Shown here piece after piece: positions 1 to 9,173 of a stretch of DNA of 64,000 bases. The position numbers were made by a program, and so were the translations under genes. The notes beneath the pieces were generated by a model. The model had not been told where the DNA came from. It saw nothing but the letters and a program-made list of their open reading frames with translations, and ran no database searches. Position 1 is the first letter of the stretch. Each line of letters starts with the position of its first letter. The stretch comes from JACKCD01 sp041390905 (GTDB taxonomy: Bacteria > Chloroflexota > Anaerolineae > Promineifilales > Promineifilaceae). The stretch lies in assembly GCA_041390905.1 (NCBI GenBank), contig JAWKPA010000015.1, positions 248,001 through 312,000 of the forward strand. Reading direction: 5' to 3'.

Positions 1-133
1 AGGCTAGTCGCTGGCGAAAAAAATCTTCCAGAGCACCATGATAAGCTAACAATGCATACGCATACTGTTCCTTATCACCTCCAGCATTCTGTAAGCGCTT
101 ATCTCCATGGCGTAGTTTTTTCTCAACCATCAT
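1..133 (-). CDS. Unknown protein, N-terminal part only (runs off left edge)
   Basis: A minus-strand reading frame opens with ATG ATG at 133/130 and stays open to the window edge (44 codons). It begins MMVEKKLRHGDKRLQNAGGD and continues with a Tyr/Ala/Leu-rich stretch ending FFRQRLA. An AGGGGC Shine-Dalgarno-like sequence lies just upstream (about 138-143), which supports the start. It lies 18 bp beyond the stop of the large restriction-modification gene in the same direction, so it could be its co-transcribed downstream partner. I do not recognise the family. Confidence 0.5.
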   Translation of the reverse strand, partial: MMVEKKLRHGDKRLQNAGGDKEQYAYALLAYHGALEDFFRQRLA

Positions 134-151
134 GTTTGCCCCTAAATAAGC

Positions 152-3100
152 CTAATGCCTTGAATCAGATTCTATGATTTCTAGCGGCGGTAGATTGTTG
201 ACAATTTCGACAGTTTCCAGGCTGACGGTGATGACTTGTTTGATGAGGCGGAGAATGTAGGTTTCGTCGTCGAGGTTGTTGGGGTCATTGGTGATGCCGC
301 TGCGTTTGTCGGTTTTGATTTGGTATTGGTCAATCACCCAGTCGAGGGCGGAGCGGTTGCCGAGCTTGTAGGCGAAAACCTGGGGTGGGATGCCAGAGAG
401 GGTGAGGAAGTCGTTGACTTTGAGGCTGGTTTTGTCCTTGCTCAGGCGCATTTTTTCCACGCGGAAGTTGAGGGGTTCGTCGGGGTTTTCGATTTGTTGC
501 AGCGGGTATTGCGGCTGCTCTTCGTAGTGGACGTGGATGTGGGCGAGGCGTGCGCCGGCCTGAACGAGAGGCCAGAAATGCTGCGGCTGGACAAAGGGGA
601 TGCGCGGCAGTTCGCGGCGCAGGTTGGCGGCGTAGGTGTCGCGGTAGGTGGGGTGGTGGAGCAGGGCGTAAATGTAGTGGAAGATGTCCCATTTGGAGAT
701 TGGAGATTGGAGATTAGGAGATTGAGCCTCGGCAGTGCGACGCACTTGGGAGCCGTAGACGGCGCGGAATTGGGCTAAGGCCCAGTCGGTGATGTTTTCG
801 CGGCGGTGGTGGCCGTTTTCGTCGTAGGTGTAGAAGGGGAAGCATTGAGCTCCTGCTCCAGCTCCTACCACATGTAAATCTGTGATTTGTTGGCTCACAA
901 TTGTCATAAATGGTTTTTCAGAAGCCTTCCCTGTTACACAAATCATGATATTTTCGTTTTCACATGTTGGAGTCGGGAAAAACGACGCTTGCAAGGTAGG
1001 AGCATCGATCAACAATTTGTCGAAGTAAACAAAGTTCTTGAAATAAGGACGATACAATGAGTTGCGAATATTCTTCTTATCAAATTCTGCGTAGTTCTCG
1101 CGTTTAAATTTATCGATCAGCAAGGAAGACCATTTGATTTTGGTTTGATCCTGTGTCAAAAAGGCTTGAACATTTTTAGGTTTTTCTGATCTTTTCCAAC
1201 GGTCGAGTTCATTATTGTAAATCCCACAAAATCCTTCAACATCGTTCGCTAGTTCGTCATCTTGGCTATTGTATAACCAAGCATCTTTGTTAGTGGAAAT
1301 GCCTAAGGCATATGTATGAAAAATTGCTTCTGCCTGGTGTCTTTGTCCAGACTTTGTCGATTGTGAGCCAATAGGTATAAAAAACTGAAAATCTTGATTG
1401 AACTCATCAGTTAGCCAATCATGCTTTTTTGAAACAATTAATTCTTTCCACTCAAGATTGAGAAAAGATTGTTTTTCATCGAGAAAATCGTATTTTTGTT
1501 CTTTTCTCCAATCTTCTTCAACACAAGAGTAATAAATTTTCCCGCTTTTCTGCTCTTTATTTTTTTTACGAAGAAGAATATTTATACTTACGCCGACTTG
1601 AATGCCAAAAACATTATGTGTTGTCCCAGAAAGCTTTGGATTCTTTCGTACATTTCCACCCAAATCTATGATAAAAAGCTTGTCGAATTCTTGGACAAGA
1701 TTTTTCCGCATACCAGAAAAAGTGAGCTGATCAACAAAACTGTTGTTTGAAACGAAGACAACAATACCCTCTTCTCCAAGTCTATCAGTTGCAAAACGAA
1801 ATGCTTTGACATATGGATCAAACAATAACTTCCTAGTTGTTCTTGCTACAGAAATGGAATCACGAATGTAAGTTTGTTGAATTCGACCATCTAATTTTTG
1901 ATGCTGTCGATTTTTATTCATATCCATTTCGTTCTGCTGATTAGCGTTATACGGCGGGTTGCCGATGATGACAAAGATGGGCGTGTTCTTCTGGCGTTGG
2001 ACGCGCTGGCTGTTTTCGGGGGCAAAGAGAGGGAGTTGCCGCCCTTCGGCCAGTTCAAAGGTGTCTACCAGGGAGATGCCGGTGAAGGGTTCGTACCGCC
2101 CCGTCAACTCATAATATTCATGCTCAATGTTCATGCTGGCGATGTAATAGGGCAGCAACATGACCTCGTTGCAAAACAGTTCGTGAGCGTATTTGTGCGG
2201 CAGCTTGCTTTTGGGCATCTGGCGCAGCAGCCGCAGGACAAAGTTGCCTGTGCCAACAAAGGGGTCAAGGATGGCAACCCCATCGCTGGCAAGCCCGTCG
2301 GCCTTGCCAAACTCACGCCGCAAAATGTCGTCCACGGAGCGCACCATAAAATCTACAATTGGCTGTGGCGTGTAGACGATGCCGTGGGTGTCGGCCACCT
2401 TGACGCTGAACCCCTGGAAGAAGTTTTCATAGACGGTGTTGAGAAACGCCTGTTTTTCGCTGTATTCGGTGATGCTGGCGGCGGTGGTTTCAATGGCACC
2501 ATAGAAGCGATCCAGCCCTTTGAGAAAATCGGTGCGGCTGAAATGACGGCTGGTAAGGGCCTCAATGACCTTTTCGATTTCGCGGGCGACGATGTTGCGC
2601 TGGGCAAAGTCGGGGTTGTTAAACACCCTGCGGAAAATGCGCTCGGTGAGCAGGTGCTGGATGAGCATTTCTTCGACGGCCTGGTCGGAGAGGTTGGGGT
2701 TGAGGGCTTCGCGCATCAGCTCTTTGAAGCTGGCAAGGGCGTCGCGGAACCGTTTGTTTTGCTGGCGTTCGGTTTCGATGAGGGTGAGCAAGCTTTGGGC
2801 GAGTTCGGGAACACGCTCTTTGAATTCATTAACGGCCGTTTCCCACTGCTCATACTCCGGCGGCTGATAGTCACAGAAAAGGCGGAGGATGTCTACCAGG
2901 GTATCGGGGTGGGTGATGTCTTCGTCGGCAATTAAACGGCCGTTTTGGTACAAAATGGCGCGGTCGGGAGCCTGAAACAGGATATTGTCCTGCGGGTACC
3001 CCTCGCCAAACTTCTTTTTAACCTCGGCCGCCAAATCGTCCTGGCTGTCCTTGGCTTCCCAAATGCCGTGGCGTAGGGTGAACTGATCCAGTAAAACGCC

Positions 3101-3361
3101 GTCGGCGCGGAGCGGTTTGCGCCCCTTGCGCGGGATGGCGTACTGTTCGGCCAGCGTCCACCCCATGCGGCTGGCGCAAACGCGCAGCAAGTTGGCAAAG
3201 GCGGGGGCGACAGCACCTTCGTGGAACAGGCTTAACTGCTGAACATCGCGCAGGGCTTTGTAATATTCCTGCACGGGTTTGTGGTTGGCTTTGAGGTTGA
3301 GGGGCATAACGGCCGTTTTTCCTCCCAAATTCCGGATTGTTAGGACAACACTATGTACCAA
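152..3361 (-). CDS. Type IIG/ISP-like restriction-modification enzyme (nuclease + N6-adenine methyltransferase)
   Basis: This 1069-residue single-chain enzyme should methylate adenine and cut unmodified DNA. An N-terminal PD-(D/E)XK-like motif is visible (Asp87/Asp92 then W-E102-A-K104). SAM motif I reads DPFVGTGNF (366-374) and catalytic motif IV is NPPY (468-471). The phrase YTPQPIVDFM (330-339) is typical of type ISP and similar methylases. No SF2 helicase block is evident between nuclease and methylase, which argues for a IIG-like layout. The C-terminal half (after NPPY) should hold target recognition; its DNA at about 870-1940 is clearly more AT-rich than both flanks, as if exchanged. 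The start is uncertain: ATG at 3307 (MPLNLKANHKP) may be the true one, because the 18 residues before it include the AACGGCCGTT palindrome. A GGAGATT heptad repeat is inserted in frame near 693-724. Confidence 0.85.
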   Translation of the reverse strand: MVHSVVLTIRNLGGKTAVMPLNLKANHKPVQEYYKALRDVQQLSLFHEGAVAPAFANLLRVCASRMGWTLAEQYAIPRKGRKPLRADGVLLDQFTLRHGIWEAKDSQDDLAAEVKKKFGEGYPQDNILFQAPDRAILYQNGRLIADEDITHPDTLVDILRLFCDYQPPEYEQWETAVNEFKERVPELAQSLLTLIETERQQNKRFRDALASFKELMREALNPNLSDQAVEEMLIQHLLTERIFRRVFNNPDFAQRNIVAREIEKVIEALTSRHFSRTDFLKGLDRFYGAIETTAASITEYSEKQAFLNTVYENFFQGFSVKVADTHGIVYTPQPIVDFMVRSVDDILRREFGKADGLASDGVAILDPFVGTGNFVLRLLRQMPKSKLPHKYAHELFCNEVMLLPYYIASMNIEHEYYELTGRYEPFTGISLVDTFELAEGRQLPLFAPENSQRVQRQKNTPIFVIIGNPPYNANQQNEMDMNKNRQHQKLDGRIQQTYIRDSISVARTTRKLLFDPYVKAFRFATDRLGEEGIVVFVSNNSFVDQLTFSGMRKNLVQEFDKLFIIDLGGNVRKNPKLSGTTHNVFGIQVGVSINILLRKKNKEQKSGKIYYSCVEEDWRKEQKYDFLDEKQSFLNLEWKELIVSKKHDWLTDEFNQDFQFFIPIGSQSTKSGQRHQAEAIFHTYALGISTNKDAWLYNSQDDELANDVEGFCGIYNNELDRWKRSEKPKNVQAFLTQDQTKIKWSSLLIDKFKRENYAEFDKKNIRNSLYRPYFKNFVYFDKLLIDAPTLQASFFPTPTCENENIMICVTGKASEKPFMTIVSQQITDLHVVGAGAGAQCFPFYTYDENGHHRRENITDWALAQFRAVYGSQVRRTAEAQSPNLQSPISKWDIFHYIYALLHHPTYRDTYAANLRRELPRIPFVQPQHFWPLVQAGARLAHIHVHYEEQPQYPLQQIENPDEPLNFRVEKMRLSKDKTSLKVNDFLTLSGIPPQVFAYKLGNRSALDWVIDQYQIKTDKRSGITNDPNNLDDETYILRLIKQVITVSLETVEIVNNLPPLEIIESDSRH
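693..724. repeat. GGAGATT heptad repeat inside coding sequence
   Basis: Three to four head-to-tail units of TTGGAGA/TTAGGAG, period 7, lie inside the restriction-modification gene. On the coding strand they give the phrase AQSPNLQSPIS just before the conserved-looking KWDIFHY. The same heptad forms intergenic hairpins at 37409, 38700, 41656 and 43237. Confidence 0.75.
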
Positions 3362-3444
3362 CCATTATACGTCAATTGGGGGCGAGGTGAAACATTTTTT
3401 CCTCTGTCGCCGCCGCGTTTGGCGCAGCCCTGGCCTGGTTTGCG

Positions 3445-4377
3445 TCATATGCCCTTCTTCCCCCGCACCATAAACAGGGCGTCGGTAAACACCTCCATCA
3501 CCTCACGCACTCGGCCGGGGTCGGCTTGCAGCCAGGCGGAACGTGCCTGCACCAGCCCGGTTAGCTCAGCAAATTCTGCCTGGCTGAACCCGGCGGCAAT
3601 CATGGCCGCCTCATGCTGCGCCCACATCCCTTGCAGCCGTTCCCAATCCTTGGCGCGTCGCGCCAGCATGTAGGCAATGGCCTCATCCAGCGGCAGCCGG
3701 TCATCGCCCGGCGACACCACGGCCAGGTGGCCGTTGACGGCGATTTCCTGCAGCCCTGCCCGGCGAAATTCCCAGGCCAGTTCCTGGGTCAGGCCATCCA
3801 GATCGGCGGCCAGCAGGGTGGGGCGGACGTGGCGGCGGAAGGTTGTCCACAGTTTGTGGCTGAGGTGGTCGAGGCGGCGGTTGTGGGGGAGGGGGAAACG
3901 GCCGTTAAAATCCGGCAAGCCATCGGTGTGACAAAAGCACGTCACCGCCGAAACCACCCCGCCCGGACGCACTACCCGGATCTGTTCGCGCAGCACCTGC
4001 GCGACATCATCCACCACTCACAGCAGCCGATGGCTTGTTACGAGGTCAAAGCTGTCGTCGGCAAATGGCAGCCGGTGGGTATCCCCCTGCTCAAAGCGCA
4101 GATGCGAGCCAATCTGCTCCGCTTCTTGCAGTTCCCGCGCAATGGTTAGTGACCGTTCATCGCTGTCCAGCCCGATGACGCTGACGTTGGGCAGTTCCCG
4201 TGCCAGTAAGCGGCTCAAAAAGCCGCTGCCGCACCCCGCTTCCAGAATGGCGGCGTTGGGTTTGGCTCCCAAATAGCCGAGCAGCAGCGGCACATATTCC
4301 GGCCGATAAGCATAGCGCAGCTCAATTTCCTGCCGTTCGCCAAAAAAATGGCCGCTGCGTGCGGATGGTTGTGTCAT
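3445..4377 (-). pseudogene. SAM-dependent methyltransferase interrupted by an in-frame TGA
   Basis: The first part (4377 down to 4021) carries a class I methyltransferase fold: AILEAGCGSGFLSRLL (motif I), GLDSDERSL, then FDLVTSHRLL. A TGA at 4020-4018 follows immediately. The same frame then continues directly with VVDDVAQVLREQIRVVRPGG, the expected next element of this family, and runs to 3445. One base change therefore separates an intact gene from two fragments. The start at ATG 4377 (MTQPSARSGHFF) is preferred because AAGGAG lies 6 nt upstream; the frame further upstream lies in a hairpin repeat. The second half could restart at GTG 4017, but alone it would lack the SAM site. A sequencing error or readthrough cannot be excluded. 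Confidence 0.7.
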
Positions 4378-4394
4378 GTTCATCTCCTTAAAAA

Positions 4395-4567
4395 AATGGG
4401 ACGCTGATTTTCCTGTACGCGAAGCGGTTGTGAAACAACATTTTCCTGATAAAGAACGAGAAATCAGGCTCATCAGGTAAATCTGCGTCCTATTTTAATT
4501 CTTCCTGATGAGCAATTGCTCCTTAAAATGGGACGCGGACAAACGCGGACGAACGCGGATGAATCCT
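4395..4567. repeat. Intergenic hairpin repeats of the GGACGC-GATTT-CCTG type
   Basis: TGGGACGCTGATTTTCCTG at about 4398 is mirrored by CAGGTAAATCTGCGTCC at about 4474-4490. After it comes a short array of CGCGGA(C/T)-based units (about 4530-4560). Similar sequence occurs at 11789-11848, 44883-44972 and just after 48100. It separates the methyltransferase remnant from the PBP gene and may act as a terminator for the latter, whose stop is at 4571. Confidence 0.6.
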
Positions 4568-4570
4568 TGG

Positions 4571-7150
4571 TTATGGGTTGGCTACCGTGACGTGGCGCGT
4601 TAGTTCGGCAAAGGTGCCGTCCTGGTTGAGGGCGGTGAGCAAAATGGTGTAGAGGCCGTTGGGCAGGGGGCGGGTGTCCCAAACGGCCAGCGGTTGGTTG
4701 GTTTTGGGGTCGGTTTGGTTGTCGGCCAGAATGGTGAGCGCGTCGGGGAGCAGGCCGGGGAAGACGGCGACGCGGTAGCTGGTGAAGTTGGTGGACAGGA
4801 TGGTGCCGTTAATGGACACCACGCCGCTGACGGTGGCATAGGGTTCGGGGGTGATGAGGGCAAAACGGCCGTTTTCTCCTCCCTGCACCGTAATCGTATC
4901 ATACTCCGTCGGCGGCTGTGGCTCACCGTTGGCCCGCGCCCAGGCCGCTGCCGCTTCCGGGTAGACGCGAAACAGCCGCCTTTCAATCAGGTCGGGGGGG
5001 GTGTAGACGGTAGCTAAACGGCCGTTTTCCCGGTTCACCGCCACCTCCTGATAAATCGAATCAAACGCCACCGGCTGCGTGCCGGGGATAAACAGCTCCG
5101 CCACCTGGGGGCAGGCCGGGGTGGGCAGTAGCCCCGACGTTTCACACACCACCTGCTCCACCAGCGTCGCCGGGCGCGGCCACTGCGTTGGCGGCGTGTC
5201 GCCCAACGCCCAGCCGGTAACGGCGTGCCAAATGGGAGCCGCCGCCGCTAGTCCCGTCTGGTTGAGCGTGGGTTGCCCATTGTTATTCCCCAGCCAAACC
5301 CCCACCAATAGCTCCGGCGTGGCTCCCACCGTCCACAAATCGCTGCCGCTGGCCGTTTGCCCCGCCTTCACCGCCGCCGGGCGGTTGTTGGGTAGCTCCA
5401 GCAGGTTGGGGCAGCCCAACGTGGGGCAGCGGGCACTGCGGTCGGCCAGCATATCCAGCAGCAAATAGGCCAAATCGGTGCTGAGAATTTCCCGCTGCGC
5501 CGGATGGTGTTCGTATAGTACCGTGCCATCGCTGGCTTCGATTCGCAAAATGGTGACAGGATCAAAGAGGCGGTCGTCGCTGGCGGGGCGCGGCTGCCCC
5601 ACCATGACCCCGCTGTTGGCGATGACGCTGTAGCTGTAGGCCAAATCGAGCAGCGAGACGCGCCCCCCTTGCTGCGGCAAATCGAGGCTGGCATCGGCCG
5701 GGGTGAGGCTGATTAACCCCAAATTGCGGGCGGTGCGGACGAGTTTTTCTGGCCCGACCCAGGTCAGGGCCTGGTTGGCGGGCTGGGGCAGACCGCTGGC
5801 AAGGGCGTGGCGCAGTCGCAGCGGGCCAAGATAGCTGCTGGCGTTGGTAGGGAGCAGGCTGTCGTCGGGGGGAAGATCGAGCAGCATGGTGGCGGGGCTG
5901 TACCCCTGGCTGAGGGCGGTGAGGTAGATGAAGGGCTGGAGGAGGGTGCCGGGCTGGTGGGAAACGGCCGTTGCCAAATTCACCGCCCCCGCCACATCCC
6001 GGTTCCAATAATCCGCACTGCCCACCATTGCCCGCACCTCTGCCGTGCGCGGATCCATTGCCACCAGCGCCACGCCGTTAACCAGGCTGTTTTGGCCGAG
6101 GCTGGCGCTGGTTTGCGGTGGCAGCAGGGCGGCGGCGGCACATCCGGCGCGAAGATCGGGCGGCATGGCGGCATCGGCTTGCCCCGCCAGCCGCGCCAGT
6201 TGAATGCGGCTAACGCATTCGGCTTGCTGCTGTAGCTGCGGGTCAAGCGTGGTGGTGATGCGAAGGTTGCCGTGCAAAAGTTGCTGCGGGGTGACGTGGC
6301 GCAACAGTTCTTGCCGCACCTGCTGCACAAAGTGGGGGGCGATGATGTTAAAGCGGTGGTTGGGCTGGGGCTGGAGCAAGACGGGGGTGTCGCGGGCAAG
6401 CTGGGCGGTGGTGGGGTCGAGCTTGCCGCTGGTGACGAGGGCGTTGAAGATGGCTTCGCGCCGGGGCTGAAGCTGGGCGGGGGTGGCAAAGGCATCGAAC
6501 GTGGGGTCGCCGGGCAGGGCGGCGAGGGTAACGGCTTCGGGGAGGGTGAGAAAAACGGCCGTTTTGCCTAAATAGCTCTGCGCCGCCGCCTCAATGCCAA
6601 ACGCCAGTTGCCCGTAATAGCGGCTGTTGACATACCATTCCAGCAGTTGTTCGCGGCTGTAGCGGGTCAGAAGCTGCTGCTGTAGCTGCCGGGTTTGCCG
6701 CTGGCGCAGCCAGGTGGTGAAAAAGTTGTCGTTGGGGTTGGCGGGCAGTAAATGCTGCTGCACCAGTGCCATTGCCACGTCTGCCAGTCCGTTGTCACCG
6801 GCGGCCACCAGCGCTGCTTCGCCTACGGCAGGGGGCAACTGGGCCAGCGGCTGCCACGGGGCAACGGGGGGGATGATTTGGTCGAGTAGCTGGGGGCGGG
6901 TGCCGCTGCTGACAATTTGGCTGGGGGTGTCGGAGGGTTGCATTTGCTGCGGCAGGGTTTCGAGCTGGGTAACGTCTGGCAGGGGGAAGAGGGTAGAGAG
7001 AAAAACGGCCGTTAATGCCGCGCTACCTAACAGGAAAACGGGCGTAAAGAGGAGGAGAATGAGAAGAAAAAAAACGGCCGTTGTGGTGCCACGCTTCCTT
7101 GCCTGTGGCCGCATCCGTCGCCGTCGAATGAGTTGAATTGATCGGGACAT
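4571..7150 (-). CDS. PBP1-family protein with degenerate catalytic motifs (probable pseudoenzyme)
   Basis: This 859-residue protein has a basic N-terminus, one membrane anchor (residues about 24-50), a glycosyltransferase-51-like part, a transpeptidase-like part and a C-terminal tail like PBP1C (CETSGLLPTPACP, FIPGTQPV). The fold markers are clear: RYSREQLLEWYVNSRYYG, GIEAAAQSYLGK and VGATPELLVGVWLGN. The active sites are not. The glycosyltransferase AIED motif reads AAGD (116-119) and the stretch before the QQ motif is shortened. SxxK reads TLLQ (402-405), SxN reads GLP (453-455) and KTG reads KAG (595-597). The likely role is structural or regulatory in the cell envelope rather than peptidoglycan synthesis. 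The frame is intact over 2.6 kb, which argues that it is maintained. No clear Shine-Dalgarno precedes 7150; ATG 7114 is an alternative. Confidence 0.85.
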   Translation of the reverse strand: MSRSIQLIRRRRMRPQARKRGTTTAVFFLLILLLFTPVFLLGSAALTAVFLSTLFPLPDVTQLETLPQQMQPSDTPSQIVSSGTRPQLLDQIIPPVAPWQPLAQLPPAVGEAALVAAGDNGLADVAMALVQQHLLPANPNDNFFTTWLRQRQTRQLQQQLLTRYSREQLLEWYVNSRYYGQLAFGIEAAAQSYLGKTAVFLTLPEAVTLAALPGDPTFDAFATPAQLQPRREAIFNALVTSGKLDPTTAQLARDTPVLLQPQPNHRFNIIAPHFVQQVRQELLRHVTPQQLLHGNLRITTTLDPQLQQQAECVSRIQLARLAGQADAAMPPDLRAGCAAAALLPPQTSASLGQNSLVNGVALVAMDPRTAEVRAMVGSADYWNRDVAGAVNLATAVSHQPGTLLQPFIYLTALSQGYSPATMLLDLPPDDSLLPTNASSYLGPLRLRHALASGLPQPANQALTWVGPEKLVRTARNLGLISLTPADASLDLPQQGGRVSLLDLAYSYSVIANSGVMVGQPRPASDDRLFDPVTILRIEASDGTVLYEHHPAQREILSTDLAYLLLDMLADRSARCPTLGCPNLLELPNNRPAAVKAGQTASGSDLWTVGATPELLVGVWLGNNNGQPTLNQTGLAAAAPIWHAVTGWALGDTPPTQWPRPATLVEQVVCETSGLLPTPACPQVAELFIPGTQPVAFDSIYQEVAVNRENGRLATVYTPPDLIERRLFRVYPEAAAAWARANGEPQPPTEYDTITVQGGENGRFALITPEPYATVSGVVSINGTILSTNFTSYRVAVFPGLLPDALTILADNQTDPKTNQPLAVWDTRPLPNGLYTILLTALNQDGTFAELTRHVTVANP

Positions 7151-7205
7151 GTCAAGAAAATTTTGCCTGTTTTCGGTCTGGTTCGCAACTTTGGTTTGAA
7201 TCCTG

Positions 7206-7234
7206 TTGTATTGCCGTCCAAACGGGCATATTAT
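7206..7234 (+). promoter_or_regulatory. Candidate sigma-70 promoter for the PLP enzyme gene
   Basis: TTGTAT (7206-7211), a 17-bp spacer and TATTAT (7229-7234) point toward the gene at 7298. Transcription would start near 7241, leaving a leader of about 57 nt. Match quality is moderate. Confidence 0.4.
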
Positions 7235-7297
7235 TGAGGATTAGGCGTGAACCCATGCGTAAAGTGTGGGACTCAAAGATTTTTGGAGGCATCAATT

Positions 7298-8524
7298 ATG
7301 TCAACAATGAAGATTCCGTTAGCCACAATTGAAGAAGTGTGGGACGTTGAGCAGAGTTTTGATGCTTATGAGCAATCAGGGCATTACTTTTATTTGAAGG
7401 CAACAGAGGAATTGTTGCCAAACGGCCGGGTGCGGGTGAAAGGCCACGGCGAGATGATCATGTTGGGTGGCTATTCGTACCTGGGGCTTATCCAGCACCC
7501 CAAAATTGATGCTGCTGCACAAGCGGCGATTGCCAAGTATGGCACGGGTACGTATGGTGTGCGGCTGCTGGCGGGGACGCTGGATTTGCATGTGCAGCTT
7601 GAGGAGCGTATTGCGGCGTTTAAGCAAACGGAAGCGGCACTCACGATGTCCAGTGGCTATGTGACGAATTTGGCAACGATTTCGGCACTGCTGCGGCGGG
7701 GAGATACGGTGATTAGCGACAAGCTGAACCATGCCAGCATTGTGGATGGGTGCCAATTGGCGATGGCGGAGTTTGTGCGGTTTAAACACAATGACATGGA
7801 TCATCTGGAATACCGTTTGAAACGGGCGAACAAAAACGGCCGTAAATTGGTCGTGGCGGATGCCGTCTTTAGCATGGATGGGGATCTTATTGATTTACCG
7901 GCCGTTAGCGAACTTTGCCGCAAATATGATGCCTATCTCATGATTGACGAAGCCCATTCACTAGGGGTAGTTGGTAAAACCGGCCACGGCATTGAAGAAC
8001 ATTTTGGTATGCCTTTCAATACGGTTGACATCAAAATGGGAACCCTTAGTAAATCAATCCCCAGTGTCGGTGGCTACATCGCTGGCGAGGCCGATCTCAT
8101 TCGCTATCTCAAGCATTTGGCACGTGGATTTATCTTCTCCGCTGCCCTGCCACCCGCGCAAGCCGCCGCCGCCATGACGGCATTTGATGTGATTGAGGAG
8201 GAGCCAGAGCGCATTGCCGCCCTACAGCGCAACTATTTGCACTTTGCCGCCCGGTTGCGTGAGGCTGGCTTTGATCTATTGCAAACAAAGACAGCCATTA
8301 TGCCTGTTCTTTGCGGTGAAAGTGATGCTGCCTTGAAGTTAGCCAAATATTGCCATGATCGTGGCATTTTTGTGCAGGCCATCATTGCCCCTGTTGTACC
8401 GGCTGGTTCGGCGCGGCTGCGGGCATGTGTGTGTGCCACCCATACAATGGAAGATATTAACTACTGTGCCGATGTGATGATTGAAGGCGGTCGGTTATTA
8501 GGGATTGTGCCTAATTTGACTTAG
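7298..8524 (+). CDS. Alpha-oxoamine synthase family PLP enzyme (serine palmitoyltransferase/AONS-like)
   Basis: This family condenses an amino acid with an acyl-CoA (8-amino-7-oxononanoate synthase, 2-amino-3-ketobutyrate CoA ligase, serine palmitoyltransferase, CqsA). Visible hallmarks are the Gly-rich GTGTYGVRLLAGT, the PLP-binding DEAHSLGVVG, and the Schiff-base lysine in GTLSKSIPSVGGYIAG. The GTLSKS...GGYIAG wording is closer to serine palmitoyltransferase-like members than to KBL. An N-terminal segment of about 45 residues precedes the catalytic fold. The start is ATG 7298 (MSTMKIPLA), preceded by TTGGAGG at 7282-7288. The gene stands alone, divergent from the PBP-like gene. Substrates cannot be decided from sequence; sphingolipid-like or biotin-type roles are both possible. 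Confidence 0.85.
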   Translation: MSTMKIPLATIEEVWDVEQSFDAYEQSGHYFYLKATEELLPNGRVRVKGHGEMIMLGGYSYLGLIQHPKIDAAAQAAIAKYGTGTYGVRLLAGTLDLHVQLEERIAAFKQTEAALTMSSGYVTNLATISALLRRGDTVISDKLNHASIVDGCQLAMAEFVRFKHNDMDHLEYRLKRANKNGRKLVVADAVFSMDGDLIDLPAVSELCRKYDAYLMIDEAHSLGVVGKTGHGIEEHFGMPFNTVDIKMGTLSKSIPSVGGYIAGEADLIRYLKHLARGFIFSAALPPAQAAAAMTAFDVIEEEPERIAALQRNYLHFAARLREAGFDLLQTKTAIMPVLCGESDAALKLAKYCHDRGIFVQAIIAPVVPAGSARLRACVCATHTMEDINYCADVMIEGGRLLGIVPNLT

Positions 8525-9173
8525 ACTCAGGAGTGCTTTTCCTGTAAAAAAGCAAATGAATACTCAGAAAAACGCAACTACTAAGCTACCCTGAAAAACG
8601 ACCCAAAGTGAGGCTGTCATGCCTGCGTAGGCAGGCCTCCACGTGGGTGAGCCGATAGGGTCTAAATTCTGATCAAATTGAAGCGTTACCTGAACGCCTT
8701 GCGACAATCGCCTCGCCCATTGCCTAGCCTATCCACGGCCGAATGAGGATAAACGGCCGTTGTCGGGGGCAAGAGCGGGCGAGGCAATCGGTGAGCGGGC
8801 TACCTGTTTGGGCTGGCGTTTCGGCCCATTGCCTCGCCCCTTCCCTTCTCTATTTCACACTGGAAATTGCTGGAAGAGATGCAAGCTCAAGCAAAAAGCC
8901 AATAGGACACACTCATCTTGCGCCCTAATGAACGGGAGGTATTGCGTGCAACTTTGCCCGTTTTCCCGTCTGGACGGTGCGGAAGTTTTAACCCATTTTC
9001 CTCACCATCAACAGGCTGAACAGATGGGTTTGCTTTTACAGACGAGGTTAGAGGAAGCCGAAATGTAGCGTTTTGGATTGTCTGTGGGAGGGGAGCAGGG
9101 GAGCAAACCGATAACCGATAACCAGTAACCAATAACCGTTTACCGATTACCGTTTACTGGTAGACTTGAGCTT
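8525..9173. other. Long gene-poor gap with possible gene remnant and repeats
   Basis: These 650 bp hold no convincing gene. A CCTGC/GGCAGG mini-hairpin lies near 8626, two copies of a CGCCTCGCCCATTGCCT-like phrase (about 8710 and 8827) and one AACGGCCGTT (8752). A frame ending at 9068 reads AEVLTHFPHHQQAEQMGLLL and then RLEEAEM, like the tail of a real protein. It cannot be traced back to a start without a frame change, so it may be a decayed gene end. Heptad repeats follow at 9106-9161. Confidence 0.4.
9106..9161. repeat. Heptad repeat of the ATAACCG/TTACCGA type
   Basis: Period-7 units (ACCGATA, ACCAGTA, ACCAATA, then TTTACCG, ATTACCG) end 12 bp before the next gene's ATG. CCAGTAA and TTACTGG form a small inverted pair. 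It is the same family as the repeats at 34925, 39278 and 40580. Confidence 0.7.

Noticed and set aside
1898..2935. Long plus-strand open frame (345 codons) opposite the restriction-modification gene
   Set aside because: Antisense shadow: the composition of the real minus-strand gene keeps this frame open; the real frame has recognisable motifs and this one has none.
8760..9068. 102-codon open frame in the 8.5-9.2 kb gap
   Set aside because: Only its tail looks protein-like; the start half overlaps repeat-like DNA and there is no ribosome-binding site. Kept as a possible remnant only.
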